Notes: a model not told the origin generated them from the letters alone. DNA of 64,000 nt from Torreya grandis (GCA_037957365.1 JARHVA010000006.1:5262001-5326000), one strand, 5' to 3'; counted from the stretch's first letter, positions 26,901 to 60,000 are shown. Made by a program: numbers and translations.

Positions 26901-27261
26901 AGCGTTTAAAAACTCCCAATTAACAACATAGAATATTAATACCAAAATCCATCCATGTTGTGCATATTGAGTGTGAAATTCTAAAAACTTCCCACTAATA
27001 ACAAAAATTGTCCACTAACACCACTTCAAATATTAATATTAATAATACCAACTATCAATTCCACATGATCCTCCATTGCAACAACTTACTTAGGATTGGT
27101 AGTACTATGCTTATAGCATATCATTAGAATGTATATAGAATGCCTATCGTGGATATCAATTCATTTGTTGTGTAAGATCGTGTAAATTCATATTTCACGT
27201 ACTTCAACATCATCATGTCCAAGATATATATACTAATTTTTGTACGGCTATAAAAATAATT
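26901..27261. other. Intergenic stretch, nothing recognised
   Basis: Only a short local duplication is visible: 'ccatccatgttgtgca(a/t)att' occurs at about 26878 and 26950, each followed by 'aaaaact(c/t)cca(a/c)tta'. No coding or structural feature was seen. Confidence 0.4.
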
Positions 27262-27530
27262 GCACACTTATGTTCTTACAAGAACTTCCAAAACATCTTA
27301 ACAATCACAAACAACTTTCAAACAAGGAGCCTTGAGAAGCCTTGCAAATCTAAAAGACTTTTACAGGGTACTTCAAAATTGTGCAAAAATTATTGTGCAC
27401 AATAATGTTCTTACAAGAACTACACAAACGTCTCATCAATAATTAGAAATCCATTCTCACAAAACTTTCAAACAAGGAGCCTTGAGGTGCGTCAAGGAAA
27501 GTTCTATAGGCTACTTCAAATTTGTGCATT
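27262..27530. repeat. Diverged tandem duplication of about 135 bp
   Basis: Two adjacent units share TGTTCTTACAAGAACT, CTTTCAAACAAGGAGCCTTG and 'gg(g/c)tacttcaaa(a/t)ttgtgca'. The units differ by several indels, so this is an old duplication. It lies just outside the LTR of TE-C. Confidence 0.7.
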
Positions 27531-27653
27531 GGTTATAATGAAAGGAAAATCAATCATTTTAGTGAACAAACACATTATAAAAGTTGTAATCACAACATAA
27601 CAAATTCTCGCTATCAATATCACTCGAAATTCATTGTCTTCTTTCTTACTTAC

Positions 27654-28571
27654 CGTAACATCAAAAAACAAATATGAGCTTTGTTAGTATAAATCAAAAT
27701 GAATTGAAATGCTACATAATCAATGCAAATGTCCTCAGCTAAGCAATAAAAGGATGAAAACAAACGCATGGCTACCTTCACTTACCGAAGACAACTTTGC
27801 TCATTCTCTTGTCAATTGGATGTGCTTGGAAGTGATGAATGTAGTTCGAAGCTTCATGGATGGTGGATGGACAAACCGACAACGTAACCACTTGCAAATG
27901 GATGATTTGATTGGATGTTTGATGGTTGATTGCTTGGTTGAGATTTGATTTTGACAATAGTTCATTATGATTCCAAGACTTCCTAAGAATGAAAGAAAAG
28001 CCCTCTATTTATAGCTTTTGTGCACTAATGGAGAAAGACAATTTTTTCGTAAGATCTATGGTTGAGTGGTCTAATTTGGATCGTGGGGAAGGTATGGGCC
28101 ATGTAAGGCCAAGCATTGATAAGCAATGGGCTTGATTTGCCTTGAAATTTGGAAGAGGTATGGGTCTTATTAGAGTTTGTCCCCTCCACCACCTAGCCCC
28201 AATGCCTTGTGATGTCATGATTTGGAGGTGATCTGTTTGTTGACTTGAGGATTTATTGGATTTATTTGATTTATGAAAAATAGGAAATGTGCATTCCATA
28301 GATTTTTCCATTATTGACGAGTGATTAATTAACAATGGTTAATTAACTAATGTGATGTCACATGATTTTATGTGGGATTTTAATATGGTTGGTCATGACA
28401 AGAATAATAGATTGGAGGGAGATGAATAGTGAATTGTCTAGAGATGGTAGTGTAGATTAAACAATTGATTAGAAAGTGATGTGATAATAGATTAACGTTT
28501 GTTAGCATGACTAGAAGACGAGGTGATGATAGTTAAAATCAACACAAAGTGTCCAATTTTAAGTGTCTACA
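27654..28571 (-). repeat. 3' LTR of TE-C
   Basis: 918 bp copy. It aligns with 31223-31730 over its first ~500 bp, including CCTTCACTT(A/G)CCGAAGACAACTTTG and 'tatttatagcttttgtgca'. The remaining part includes the conserved tip shared with TE-A. Confidence 0.75.
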
Positions 28572-28585
28572 TTTTACCCTCTTTA
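28572..28585 (-). other. Polypurine tract of TE-C
   Basis: Minus-strand AAAGAGGGTAAAA directly before the LTR tip. It is nearly the same as the tract of TE-A at 1519-1533. Confidence 0.6.
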
Positions 28586-31204
28586 AAAAGGCGCATTGCG
28601 AGACACGATGGGTGGAGTAATGCATTTTCAAAAAAAAAAGAAGGCAAAAAAATAAAAAGTTAGATGATGATGATGATGATGAAAGAATGTAATCGATGAT
28701 GCCCCCTCGTGAGGGCATGCAACGATGAAATACACGGATAGGCTCTTGAAATGAGAGAAAGGGATGTTCAGAAAGAAGAAACAAGGGGTGAGTAATAAAA
28801 AAAGGGGATGGAATGCATAGCAAAAAGATGATGAAAATATGAGATTTAAACGTGGATGAGATTAACCCACTTAAGCTAACGTTTTCATGCCTTGGTTTCT
28901 AAGATGGATGGATTTGCCCCAAGCATCGTAGATTTGGAAAGGATACATCCCGAGATAAGTTGCACACTTTGATTTGCCCCAAGCAGGGTAAATTTGAGAA
29001 GGAAATATGCTGAAAAGTTGTGGGCTTGGAATTGGTAAAACAATATATCCCATGGAAAAGTTGCACGCTTGATTTGCCCCAAGGAAGGATACATGCAAAG
29101 AAGCGGAAGCTACATGCTGGGATTGGATGGATGATTGATTGACTAATTGATTCATTCATTCATTCGCAAGCATAAATCAAGGACATAACTTTTGAGCGGA
29201 TTAAGAATGAAAACACATTGATGGATGATGTGGATTTGATAAGTTAATGCAAACGTATGTGCAAATGGTATAGCAAATTTTCAAATGATGAATAAGTTGC
29301 AAGAAAAGGGGGCACACAAGGATGCCGCAAGCGATGCAATAATGATTGAAGAAAAATGTAATTAGATATAGATAATTAATTAGAAAAAATGATAGAAAAA
29401 AAAAATAAGAATGAGAATGGAAACGAGAATAGCTACGCTGACCTCAAATCTCCTTGTGATTGAATGCTATCTACATGGTGTGAGTCGACCTCAAGCTAAT
29501 GTGATTCTCCAACTAGGGGAAGATGTGATGAAGAATTAAAAAGATGGCTAGATGAGTTGACTTTGACATGGTCAGAGATGAATGAACTAATTGGATTATT
29601 TGTTCAAGGAAATGGATGTTATGAGATGAATGTAAATGGGAATGGAAATGGAAATAAGAATAAGAATAGGATTGGAAACATGAATAGTTGCATTGACCTT
29701 AGAAACTCCTTATCACTTAGCTTTGACTATATAGTCTGAATGGACCTCAAGCTAATATACTTTTCTCGCTAGGGAAAGATGTGATGAGAAACGAGAAAGA
29801 TGACTAGATGAGTTGACTTCAAAATAGTTAAAGATGAATGACCCTGTTGATCTTGGATGTATGTACATATTCCAAATGGGCCTTAGGCCGATGCAATTCT
29901 CCCAAGAAAGAAGAATGTGATGAGAAAAGATTAGATAGAAAAACGATTTGACTTTGACTTGGTCACAAATGGATAAGATGATTGGATTTAAATTTTGGAA
30001 GGGGATGTACCGTATTTTCAATGCAAGACTCCACATATATTTTGCAACTTAATTTTTTATATTGCACAACAATATGCATCGTGATATCAAGCACCATGAT
30101 GACATAGTCATAGTGTGCATAAGCATTGACCCTTGATTTAACAAACAAATGACAAAAATGCACCATGATATTAAAAATCATGATGTCATTGTCATGCACT
30201 GATTGATGGACTTAAGTACAAGTGCATGACGAAGCACCGTGGTATGAAAAAACCATGATGAACCTATTGGCGGATATGGACTAAAACGAGATAACATGAA
30301 AAAAATAAAACAAACAAGCAAACACAAATTTGAAAACAAAAAGAAATAGAAAGCATCTTGTCATTAATCAAATCAAAATTTACATGTAAAAGCTCAATGT
30401 TACTAATAGCCAAATGATGACCTAGACAAAGATACATGCAAAGAGATGGATTTGGAAAGGAAATATTTGATTGGAAAATGATCAAAGATTTTGATTGGAT
30501 TTAGGACAAGACAAATGTTTGAACTTTTTTTTTTTTTTTTTTTAAATTTTTGCCATTTTCTGGTTTTTAAGAATTTTTAAATTTTTATGTTTTTGGATTT
30601 TTTTATTTTCTATATAATTTTAAATTTTTTTGAATAAATATATACAAGGGATTTTTTGGATGTATTTACAAAGGATATTAGCAAATGGAAAAACCGACCC
30701 TAGCATAGGATTTGGAAAGTAATAGAAGATATGAAGGGATTTGGCTTAAAGATGAAGATGCTTTTGGACAATGATGGGGAATGGACTAGAGACCATGTCA
30801 TGTGTGAACCAAGTGTCCAATCGTCGAAGTGTCATTCAAGGGATATGTCAAGAAGCTTCCAAAACAAGGCTCAAAACTTATTTCACTACCTTATCAAGGT
30901 CAAAACAGGATGTGCAGAGTAGGATGAATAAGGGTAGTTGAATATGAATTGGACAGAATGGATGTCGATACAGATGGGCCCACCCCCAAGTGTCAAGGTA
31001 CTTGTAAACAATGAATACAATGAATTATTTACGACACCCAAAAAATGATTTTCATCATAGCACATGCTCAAGACACCATAGAAATAGGTTTTCACCGTTT
31101 GGATGAATTAATTCTCTTTTGATTTTTATTTTTTTTGTTTTACTTATTTTTTACGATTTATTGCAGCCGAGCATCGGATCCTTCAAATGTGTGCTCTAAT
31201 GATG
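28586..31204 (-). other. Internal region of TE-C: repeats, no gene
   Basis: No transposon motif is found in any frame. GATTTGCCCCAAG is repeated at 28911, 28971 and 29071, each in a slightly different ~60-100 bp unit. A second degenerate tandem family carries GACCTCAAGCTAAT at about 29487 and 29743, with a weaker third copy near 29878, each followed by a GATGTGATGA(A/G) block. Long T runs occur at 30525-30545. Frames such as 30731-30922 look random. Confidence 0.5.
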
Positions 31205-31222
31205 TCGTCGGGGTGTGCCAAA
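31205..31222 (-). other. Primer-binding-site candidate of TE-C
   Basis: Read on the minus strand this is TTTGGCACACCCCGACGA immediately after the LTR end TATTACA. The TTTGGC beginning and position fit a tRNA primer site of Tat/Athila-type elements. The donor tRNA cannot be named from the sequence alone. Confidence 0.4.
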
Positions 31223-31730
31223 TGTAATATCAAAAAACAAAAATTAGTTTCATTAGTAAAAATCAAAACGAATTGAAATGTTACCTAATAAATACAAATG
31301 TACTCAAATTGAACAATAAATGATGAAAACAAACACATCATTACCTTCACTTGCCGAAGACAACTTTGTTTCCTTTTATCAATTGTATGTGCTTGAAAGG
31401 GACGAATGTAGTTGCAAATTTCGTAGATGGACCGTGGACAAACTGGGAACGTAACCCTTTGATAGTTGATTGCTTGGTTGAGATTTGGTTCTGATAGCAC
31501 TTCATTATAATTCCAAAACTTGTTAAGAATGAATGAACCCTCTATTTATAGCTTTTGTGCATTGATGGAGATTGTAGATTTTGGTGTAACATCTATGGTT
31601 GAGAATTGGTCAAATTTGGATGGTTGAGGAAGGGATGGACCATGTAAGACCAAGCATTGATGAGGCATGGGCCAAATATGGGCTTGACTTGCCTTGGGAT
31701 TTGGAAGAGGTATGGGTCTGATTAGAGATG
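31223..31730 (-). repeat. Truncated 5' LTR of TE-C
   Basis: Matches 27654 to about 28170, then similarity stops after ATGGGTCTGATTAGAG. About 400 bp including the LTR tip is missing, so this end of the element was deleted, leaving it about 900 bp downstream of the helicase stop codon. Confidence 0.7.
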
Positions 31731-32616
31731 GGAGCCTAGGGCAAGTTGAATATATCTCTTCATATTCCACACCAATTAGATACTTAATTACTCACTATTC
31801 ATCCGTACTTGAGGCCAAACCTCTTGTCAACAAATGATTGTCCAGCGAGCGCAGAAATCTGTCTTACGATATATTTCATCATCCAAAGGCATCAATCTAT
31901 CTTTCCATATTGAATCTTCCAAAGACATCAATTCATCTTTGCATTGTATATCACTGTCTTGTGCCTACCGTTTCATTGTTGTCAATTGAAGGTTGTAACA
32001 CTGCATTTAGCATGCATCCCTCCGTATCCTCTTTTGCTGGTCTTCCAACCAAAATACTAAACCTCAACTGGAACAATTTCAAGACACAGGGCAAGAAAGA
32101 TAACAGTAAAATGAACTTTAGATTGCCATCTTATGGGAGGGGAGAACAAACTCAAACTGACAACTGGCATTTACAACAGTAAAACATTTCTCAATATCCT
32201 TCTAATTACAATAGAGCCAAAAGCAATTACATATATTTTTTCTTAAAACAGTGGATGAAAAGAAAAATGACTACCTAATATAGCAAAACTTTGGTTGAAG
32301 GGTAAACAGTCAACTGAGTTAATAGAACTTTGGCAAGGGTACTTCTAATCATCTAGCACACAAAGAATACAAGAATCGAGAATAATGAAATAATTTTTCC
32401 TCCAAATATAACAACATTTCTTAAACATATAATTTGTGGTGGAGAAATTTTCCAAATCATGCTTTATTGGTTTTAATCACTGTAGTTTATATGGCCTCTA
32501 AAAACTTCTCTTGTAGAAACACCATGCATGCCAATTGAAAACATAAAGGGAATTTATGATCTAGAAACATCTCTTAGAGAAATACTGCGGATACCAATTG
32601 CAAACATAAAGGGAAT
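31731..32616 (-). other. 3' flank and probable 3' UTR of the helicase gene
   Basis: No convincing gene. Directly after the stop codon the minus strand carries two ~63 bp tandem units starting ATTCCCTTTATGTTT(G/T)CAATTGG. A poly(A) signal candidate follows at 32463-32468. A plus-strand frame at 31838-32182 lacks any recognisable domain and is taken as chance. Confidence 0.5.
32463..32468 (-). terminator. Poly(A) signal candidate of the helicase gene
   Basis: AATAAA on the minus strand, about 150 nt past the stop codon, within CCAATAAAGCATG. Spacing is reasonable for a plant 3' UTR, but plant signals are loose and other sites further on are possible. Confidence 0.45.
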
Positions 32617-53403
<20,787 letters not shown>

Positions 53404-53499
53404 GCAGTAAATGAGATCTGAGGAGATTCGAACTCGAGACGTAGGCAAACAAAGAAGCGAAAAAAGCAGGCGTTTTCGTTGTTAACGACAGAGGATTAA

Positions 53500-53562
53500 T
53501 TACACTGGAAGGATGGGGAGACGTAGGGCTTGTGATTTTAAGGCGTAATCGACGGTTGTCAT
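53500..53562 (-). CDS. Upstream ORF of 20 codons in the helicase leader
   Basis: On the minus strand ATG at 53562 opens MTTVDYALKSQALRLPILPV and stops with TAA at 53502-53500, before the helicase starts (53448 or 53403). If transcription begins near the TATA candidate, this is the first AUG of the message and could reduce or control translation. No family is known for the peptide, and translation is not shown. Confidence 0.4.
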   Translation of the reverse strand: MTTVDYALKSQALRLPILPV

Positions 53563-53620
53563 CGTGAGATTGTCCGATCGGACGGCCGCAGTGTTGTTAT
53601 AAGTTTTGTTTGCTTTAGGT

Positions 53621-53628
53621 TTTATAGT
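53621..53628 (-). promoter_or_regulatory. TATA-box candidate of the helicase gene
   Basis: CTATAAAA on the minus strand about 220 bp before the chosen start codon, placing transcription start near 53590 and a leader of about 185 nt. A telo-box-like AAACCTAAAG follows it directly, an element frequent in plant housekeeping and ribosome-biogenesis promoters. CCGTCCGATCGGAC just downstream contains a palindrome. This is sequence-based only. Confidence 0.45.
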
Positions 53629-54305
53629 AAGTTGGTGATGAGAGATATGGGTACGGTATAAGTACTTTCGGAGGTGATTCTCTACGATACCTGCGTTCTC
53701 CCACCTGAAGCTCCTCCTTTCTTCGTCAATGGAAGACACGGATTTCCAATGGATTTGTGCCATGTGGTTGGATGATGCACAATTGGGTTTAATGGTTGAT
53801 TGTAATTTGGTAAGATCGACGAATGGAAGAAATAAGATAGATTATGGGACCTCAATGTCTTGTATCCACATTAATGACATTGCACCGTTGTTTTCAGTGG
53901 CCACATTAATGACATTGCATCGTTGTTTTGAGCCGGACATCAAACATGGAGTCATGTTTCAATCAAATCAGCGTTCATGACATCCTCGTCTACGTTCAAC
54001 AATAAAAAATGACAAATCAAAGATGTCGCCACCCTACAAGCAATGGACGCCTCTTTACAATGCATGTATATCCAACGACCACCCTGAATCCAGATTTAGT
54101 ATAGAATGTCGGACCCTTAGCGTATGGTATTCCCTGAAATACCATGTCATAGCCACTTGTCGTCACCACCCAATACATGTTGAAATCTTTCACTATTTGC
54201 ATCGATAATAGGGTAAGTTATGATTTGGTGTTCCCTAAAGGCCTTTAAGTTACAAAACTAATTTGTTTTATGATAAGAGGCATTCTTTATTGAAGATTTT
54301 TTTTT
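53629..54305. other. Upstream flank of the helicase gene
   Basis: No gene was accepted. 53855-53925 contains 'ccacattaatgacattgca(c/t)cgttgtttt' twice in tandem (30-odd bp period). Frames at 53729-53980 and 54023-54208 show no domain. Confidence 0.4.
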
Positions 54306-55585
54306 AAATTGGACTCTACTCTTAGATACAAAGAAACTCTAAGCTCGTTTGATGGCGTAATTTTCACTTTTAGTAAAGCTGGGTTTTGTAAAGGGAAAGA
54401 ATGTAAATAATGGTTGTGCCTCGTTTGAAGCCCATGACTACTAATCACATCTCATCTTTTGTGCATGATATGTTATGCAACAAGAAGCTAATATCCCATG
54501 AAGGACCAAAGTATTTCTTAAAGGCAATAACCACATACATGGGTAAGGACGATGGGTTTGAATCTGGGTTGTAGATAATGTGAACAATTTGTCAAATAGG
54601 TAACACCACCAATTTTTTCCCATCTAAAGGGTGTTCTCTCCCTTATGGAAAGTGTGTCACTAGGAATTCCTTGCATAAGCCATATGTTGTTGCACACCAT
54701 GTTTTGATTGCCCATGCAACCGCAATGGACACATATAGGAAAAAATATTAGGGATAATTTTCTCCTCATAATTTATACTTTTTTTTTAATTGTACCATTG
54801 TTCTTACATGTGTGTAACTATCAAAAAATTCAAGGAGGATCTGTTGGATTTGTGTTTAACTCACCATGGCATGAACCCTTGGAAGATACCCTTGATGACA
54901 TGGTGGCTATTGGAACATGCTACACATGTTGGTTTAAATCAATCGAAAAATTCTTGTGTGTATGAACATTGGAGTGTAGTTGTTGATGTTTTCATATTCT
55001 TACGAGACCTTATGTAATATGTACTTATTTTTTTTAACTATACCATCATTCTTACACATGTCTAACTATCATAAAATTCAATAAGGATATATTGGATTCA
55101 TGTTTAACTCGTCATGGTATGAACCCTTGGAAGATAACCCTGATGATAAAGTTGTTGATGGAACATGCTACACGTGTTGGTTTAAATCGATGGAAAAATC
55201 AATGTGTACATAAACATCATAGAGTAGTGTTTGATGTTGTGCGAGGTTTCATTTGTACAACATATATTGTCTAAGAGAAAATAATTGATAATCTAGTTGC
55301 ATTTATGATCTTTTTTTTCTTTTTTTTTTTCCAGGGCAAAACTATGGAAGGTAAGGAAACAAATACGGTCACACATATTGTCCTCAAGGTTGGTTCACTT
55401 TATAAGGAAAATATTCAAATTCCTTACTCTTGAGAGCAAGTTCTAATTGAATCTAAGCAATTTATAGTATGAAAATCTAAATTAAGGCAATAATTTTGAG
55501 TGGGAACTTTGAGAATCTACTCATTTTAGTTGTAACATATTAAATTAGCTTAGAGTTTCTTTATACCTAAGAGCATATTCCAATT
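54306..55585. mobile_element. 1.28 kb element with terminal inverted repeats
   Basis: Left end 54306-54345 (CTTAGATACAAAGAAACTCT core) is the reverse complement of 55547-55585 with about five mismatches, and weaker pairing continues inward. No transposase frame is present. It encloses a 245 bp tandem duplication. It fits a non-autonomous DNA transposon; target duplication was not resolved. Confidence 0.55.
54780..55271 (+). repeat. Tandem duplication of about 245 bp
   Basis: Copies at 54780-55027 and 55028-55271 share CATGAACCCTTGGAAGATA, TGGAACATGCTACAC and GTTGGTTTAAATC. Both code a similar peptide (HGMNPWKI(P/T)LM and EHAT(H/R)VGLN) in open frames of 60-75 codons, with roughly 15 per cent divergence. 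The protein is not recognised. Confidence 0.8.
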
Positions 55586-55990
55586 CAATATAGAGTGAAA
55601 ATGGGCCACACAAAACATATGCCAAGGAAGCCCACAAGTGGATCCCTATGTTTGTTCATTTGATGTTTTGATATAGAATTTTAAGCTTGAGGAATGGCAA
55701 GAAGCAGGGGATGCATAGGTGACCATCAATAATTATAATGTGTTCCTGCAATGACCCCATTCTCATTGCAAATTTGAAGCAGAAAAAAGCATGGCAGTCA
55801 AAGATATAATATCCCTTAATACAATTTTTAAATTTTTTAGATAATTAGCTTACAACAACACAACCATATAATTGAATATGCATAAATGAGGTCATTCAAC
55901 TATTATATTATTGAATGTTGAAGAGTATATATAATTAGAGTAGTTAAAACACACAACAACTGCTTACATATAAATCCTTTGAGCACCAAA
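55586..55990. other. Spacer between two elements
   Basis: AT-rich, no coding or structural feature seen. The last bases before the chromovirus LTR read GAGCACCAAA. Confidence 0.4.
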
Positions 55991-56255
55991 TGTAGTTTCT
56001 GCATGAAACCACCAAAAACAGCCAGGGAGGATCTCTCACCACCGAACCCAGCAAACCTTAGAGGATTTTCATCCTCAAAGATTTCTTCACTCTAAGGGCT
56101 TTTGTCCTTAGGAGAGGCTAAGTTGAACACAAGTTCAAACTCTGAGGGGTCAAGGAGGGGACAGGGGGGTTAATAATATTCAACATGATTTTTACAAAGG
56201 AAGAGCTCTCATTATATAGAAATTACAAGTGAAGAAGGGAAGAGAGAAGGAACAT

Positions 56256-56331
<76 letters not shown>

Positions 56332-56952
56332 GCACCCCATATCTATGTGGGCCAAAAGAGCTACTATTGCACATGTGACCCCATGTGCAAGGGTCAAGAG
56401 AGAATTCTTCTCCTTTCCACCATTTTTTATATGGCTCCAAAATGTCCTCCTCACTCACACATGTGAGAAATATAAAGATGTTTGTCCCCATGTGAGAAAA
56501 ATCAAAAGTGGATCAGATGATCACCTCTTTTTTTGTCTATCTTCCACCTTCTATGTGCTTCTAAAATTAGTGGGAAACTCTTTCCAATTTGTTCCCCACT
56601 TCAATCAAGAATAGTGATTTGATGCCCCACTATCCCATGTGCTCTCCCAACACTTGTTGACCTATTCAAAAGGACTTCATAGGCCAAAAGCAGATTCCCT
56701 CCTAGAGTTGCGTCTCACTTTCTCTCACATCAACTTTAGCATATGTGAGATCCCCCATGGGCCATGCCACCTCATCTATTGCATCATCAGTTGTATTACC
56801 TACCACATCACCATGAATAGTGACAATGAACAATACACATGAATAGTAACATGGCCTCAAACATTCTCTTATATCATCTAATTTAGCCTATGTAAATAAA
56901 ATAGGCTAACAGTCTTCTATAATTGCCTCAATGGGAAGAAGGGGACATTACA
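55991..56952 (-). repeat. 3' LTR of the chromovirus
   Basis: About 962 bp, TG...CA on the minus strand. It includes a TATA candidate TCTATATAAT (56211-56220) and a (GA)n run. The outer end (55991) is chosen from TGTAGTTTCTGC on the plus strand and is not confirmed by a second copy. Confidence 0.6.
56259..56329. repeat. (GA)n microsatellite of about 71 bp
   Basis: Roughly 35 uninterrupted GA units lie in the chromovirus LTR, about 40 bp upstream of its TATA box on the minus strand, where it reads (TC)n. Open frames of Ser/Leu or Arg/Glu repeats here are artefacts. Confidence 0.95.
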
Positions 56953-56966
56953 GTCCTCCCTCCCTA
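56953..56966 (-). other. Polypurine tract of the chromovirus
   Basis: Minus-strand TAGGGAGGGAGGAC immediately before the LTR start TGTAATG. Confidence 0.65.
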
Positions 56967-57003
56967 GAGTTGCTTGTCCCCAAGCAATTGCAAATCTGGA
57001 TGC

Positions 57004-60000
57004 TATAGAATTTGCTCATTCTCCCAAGTAGAATCCTCAACCAGCAAATCCTTCCACTTCACTAAGTACTCCCTAATAGTCCTCCCTCTTAGAATATGCT
57101 ATCTAAAGTCAATTATAGCCTTTGGTATGAGAATGAGTTTTCCTTCCTCATACAATGATGGAAACTCAGAAGAAGGAACTACATTATGCCCAAGTGCCTT
57201 CTTAAGGCATGATACATGGAAGACATTATGCACCTTGTTACTCGTTAGTAGCTCCAACTCATAATCCACTTCTCCAATCCTTTTGGAAATCTTGAATGGG
57301 CCATAAAACCATGGCTTCAACTTATTTGACCCGCTTTTCTTGAGAGTGGACTGCTTGTAGCGCTGTAACCTCAAATGAACCATGTCACCCACCTCAAATG
57401 TACTTTCAATGTGGTGTTGATTTGCCTACAACTTTTGCCTATTTTGAGCTTGCTACAAGTTTTCCTTCAAGGATTTCATTATATTCTGACTCTACTCCAA
57501 TAATTCCTTCCACCCGCATATTAACAATCTCGGTCTGCCCATATGTTTGTGGGCGATAGCTAGTACTAGGAGTGAGCTCAATCCCACTCAATCTAAAAAT
57601 CTCCTGCCAAAATAAGCTCAAGAACTTGTTGTCCCTGTCGCTAACTATGTTCTTGGGCATCCCATACAACCAGAATATTTCTCTATAGAATAAATCTACT
57701 ACCTGTGCTGTTAAAAATGTTTCTGAAGTGGCAAAGAAATGAGCAAATTTGGTTAATCTATCCACAACAACATAGATGCAATCCTTACCTTGCACCTTGG
57801 GTAACCCTGTGATGAAGTCAATCAAGATACTTTCGCATTTTTGGCTAGGAATGGGCAGGGGCTGCAACAATCTTGCAAGTTAAGTGTGTTCATTCTTATT
57901 TTGTTAATAGGTGGAACATTCTTGTACATACTTAAGGACTTCATTCTTAAGTTCTTTCCATGTAAATCTCTCCCTAATCTGCTTGTATGTCTTGAAGAAA
58001 CCTAGGTGACCAGCCATAGGAGCATCATGAAAAGACCTTATCACCTTCATCTTAAACTTTGAACTAGGTACCAAATAGATCCTACCTTTGTAAATAATAA
58101 GCTCATTAACTATGATATACCTGTCATCCTATACAGTACCCTCAATGATACTAGCAACCCAAGAATCCTTAACATATTCTACTCAAATATACTCTTTCCA
58201 ATCTGTTGTAATTTCCACCCAAGAACATAAATGTGGTATCCTAGATAAAGCATCAACCACAATGTTTCTCTTCCCTCTGACATATACAATGTCAAAGTCG
58301 TAAGTTTGAAGCTTACTCACCCATTTCTGTTGTCTATCATTCAAATCCTTTTGATCCAATAAATACTTGAGGTTGTGGTGGTTGGTTTTGACAATGAACT
58401 TACCTCCCATCAGATATCATCTAAACTTGGCCAAGGCATGAATAATGGCCAACATCTCCTTATCATAGATAGAGTAGCTCCTTTTAGCACCCCTTGATTT
58501 TTTACTCTCAAATGCATTGGGATGCTTGTCCTGCATCAAGACAACACCTGTTCCCTCTCCAGAAGCATCACACTCAAGCTCAAAAAGCTTGAAAAAATCA
58601 AGAATAGCTAAGATTGGGCATTAACTCATAATTTTTTTAAATTTATCAAATCATTGATGTGCTGCATTTGACCAAATAAATGCCCTCTTTTTGGTCAAAT
58701 CAGTAAGTGGGACAAGCACATGTGAAAACCCATTAACAAATCTCCTATAAAAACCACATAGCCCAAAAAATCCCTTAAGCTATGAGAGATTAGTGGGTGG
58801 AGGCCAATCTAAAATTGATTCGATCTTTTTCAGATCCATTATAACACCCTTGGAGTTGATTGTGTGGCCAAGGTAAAGAAGCTTCATTGTACCAAATTCA
58901 CATTTTGACTCCTTGGCATACAAAAAATCTCTCCCAAGGATTCCTATAACCTTATCTAAATGCCTCAAATGTTCTTCCCATGTTTTGCTAAATATCAAAA
59001 TATCATCAAAGAAAATCAAAACAAACTTACAGAGTTGTTTGTTGAATACCCTGTTCATGCAAGACTGGAAAGTGGCAGGAGTGTTGATTAGACCAAAGGG
59101 CATGACCAAGAACTCATAGTGCCCAAAGTGACACTTGAAAGCAATTTTCTCCACATCCTCATCACTAATTTGTATCTAATGATAACCTGATCTCAAGTCA
59201 ATCTTAGAGAAGTAACATGCACCATGTAGCTCAATTATGAGATCATCTATCCGTAGAATGGGATATCTATTTTTTATTGTCTTCTTATTCAGAGCCCTAT
59301 AGTCTATGCACATACACATAGTCCCATCCTTTTTCTTCACCAACACTACTGAAGATGTGAAGGGGCTCTTACTAGGCCTAATGTGTCCCATGTCAATTAG
59401 CTCCTTGATGGCCTTCTCTATCTCATCTTCATGCCTTTTCGAATCCTTGTAGGGAGTGGTGATAACAGGTTTGGCACCCTCCTCTAACTCAATGACATGC
59501 TCAATGCCTCGCTCAGGAGGCCTCCTAGGAGGTATGCTTCCAAAAACCTTATTGTACTTGGACAACAAAGTCTATACATCTAGAGGGTAACTCTTCTTCT
59601 ATTGCTCTGTAATGGTTGGCATAATAAGGCTTTCCATTGCCCACTCTATTTGATCATGTCTAATAAGTCTCTCCATTCTTTTGAAATAAACTATTCATGG
59701 TCCACCATTTGACATGCCTCTTAGCTCAACCTTCTTACCTCTAGCTTCAAATTTCATCTCCATGGTCTGCAAGTTCATATAAAACTCTCCAATATACCAC
59801 AACCACTGCATACCAAGGATTGCATTTGTGTCTCCTATGCTTCCCACATAAAAGTAATCTCTGAGCTCATAATCTCCAAGCTGAATGCCCAAGTTAGGAA
59901 TCTTCCTAGTGCATATGAAGGTGAACCCATTTGCTATCATCACCTTGAAACCATCAAAATCTTCTATTTTAATTCCCCTTCTAGCTACAACCCCTTCATT

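Larger units (their letters stand above)
27654..31730 (-). mobile_element. Non-coding LTR element (TE-C), related to TE-A
   Basis: Two direct repeats (27654-28571 and 31223-31730, the second truncated) enclose 2,651 bp with no transposon protein. On the minus strand the left repeat begins TGTAGACACTTAAAATTGG, the same tip as TE-A, preceded by the purine tract AAAGAGGGTAAAA. The right repeat ends TATTACA followed by TTTGGCACACCCC, a primer-site position with the TTTGGC start usual in Tat/Athila elements. LTR tip, PPT and internal phrases shared with TE-A suggest a non-autonomous derivative (LARD-like) of the same family. Confidence 0.7.

Noticed and set aside
31838..32182. Plus-strand 114-codon frame downstream of the helicase
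   Set aside because: No motif, and it overlaps the probable 3' flank of the gene; likely chance.
53729..53980. Plus-strand 83-codon frame divergent from the helicase promoter
   Set aside because: No recognisable domain, no splice context, and it overlaps a short tandem duplication. A divergent gene is not supported.
55975..55991. TTTGGTGCTCAAAGG on the minus strand just after the chromovirus LTR, looking like a primer site
   Set aside because: It lies after the 3' LTR, where a primer site has no role, and it does not match the tRNA-Met site expected for chromoviruses. Probably coincidence, unless the LTR belongs to a tandem element.
56192..56491. Open frames with long Ser/Leu or Arg/Glu repeats
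   Set aside because: They are translations of the (GA)n microsatellite and carry no protein signal.
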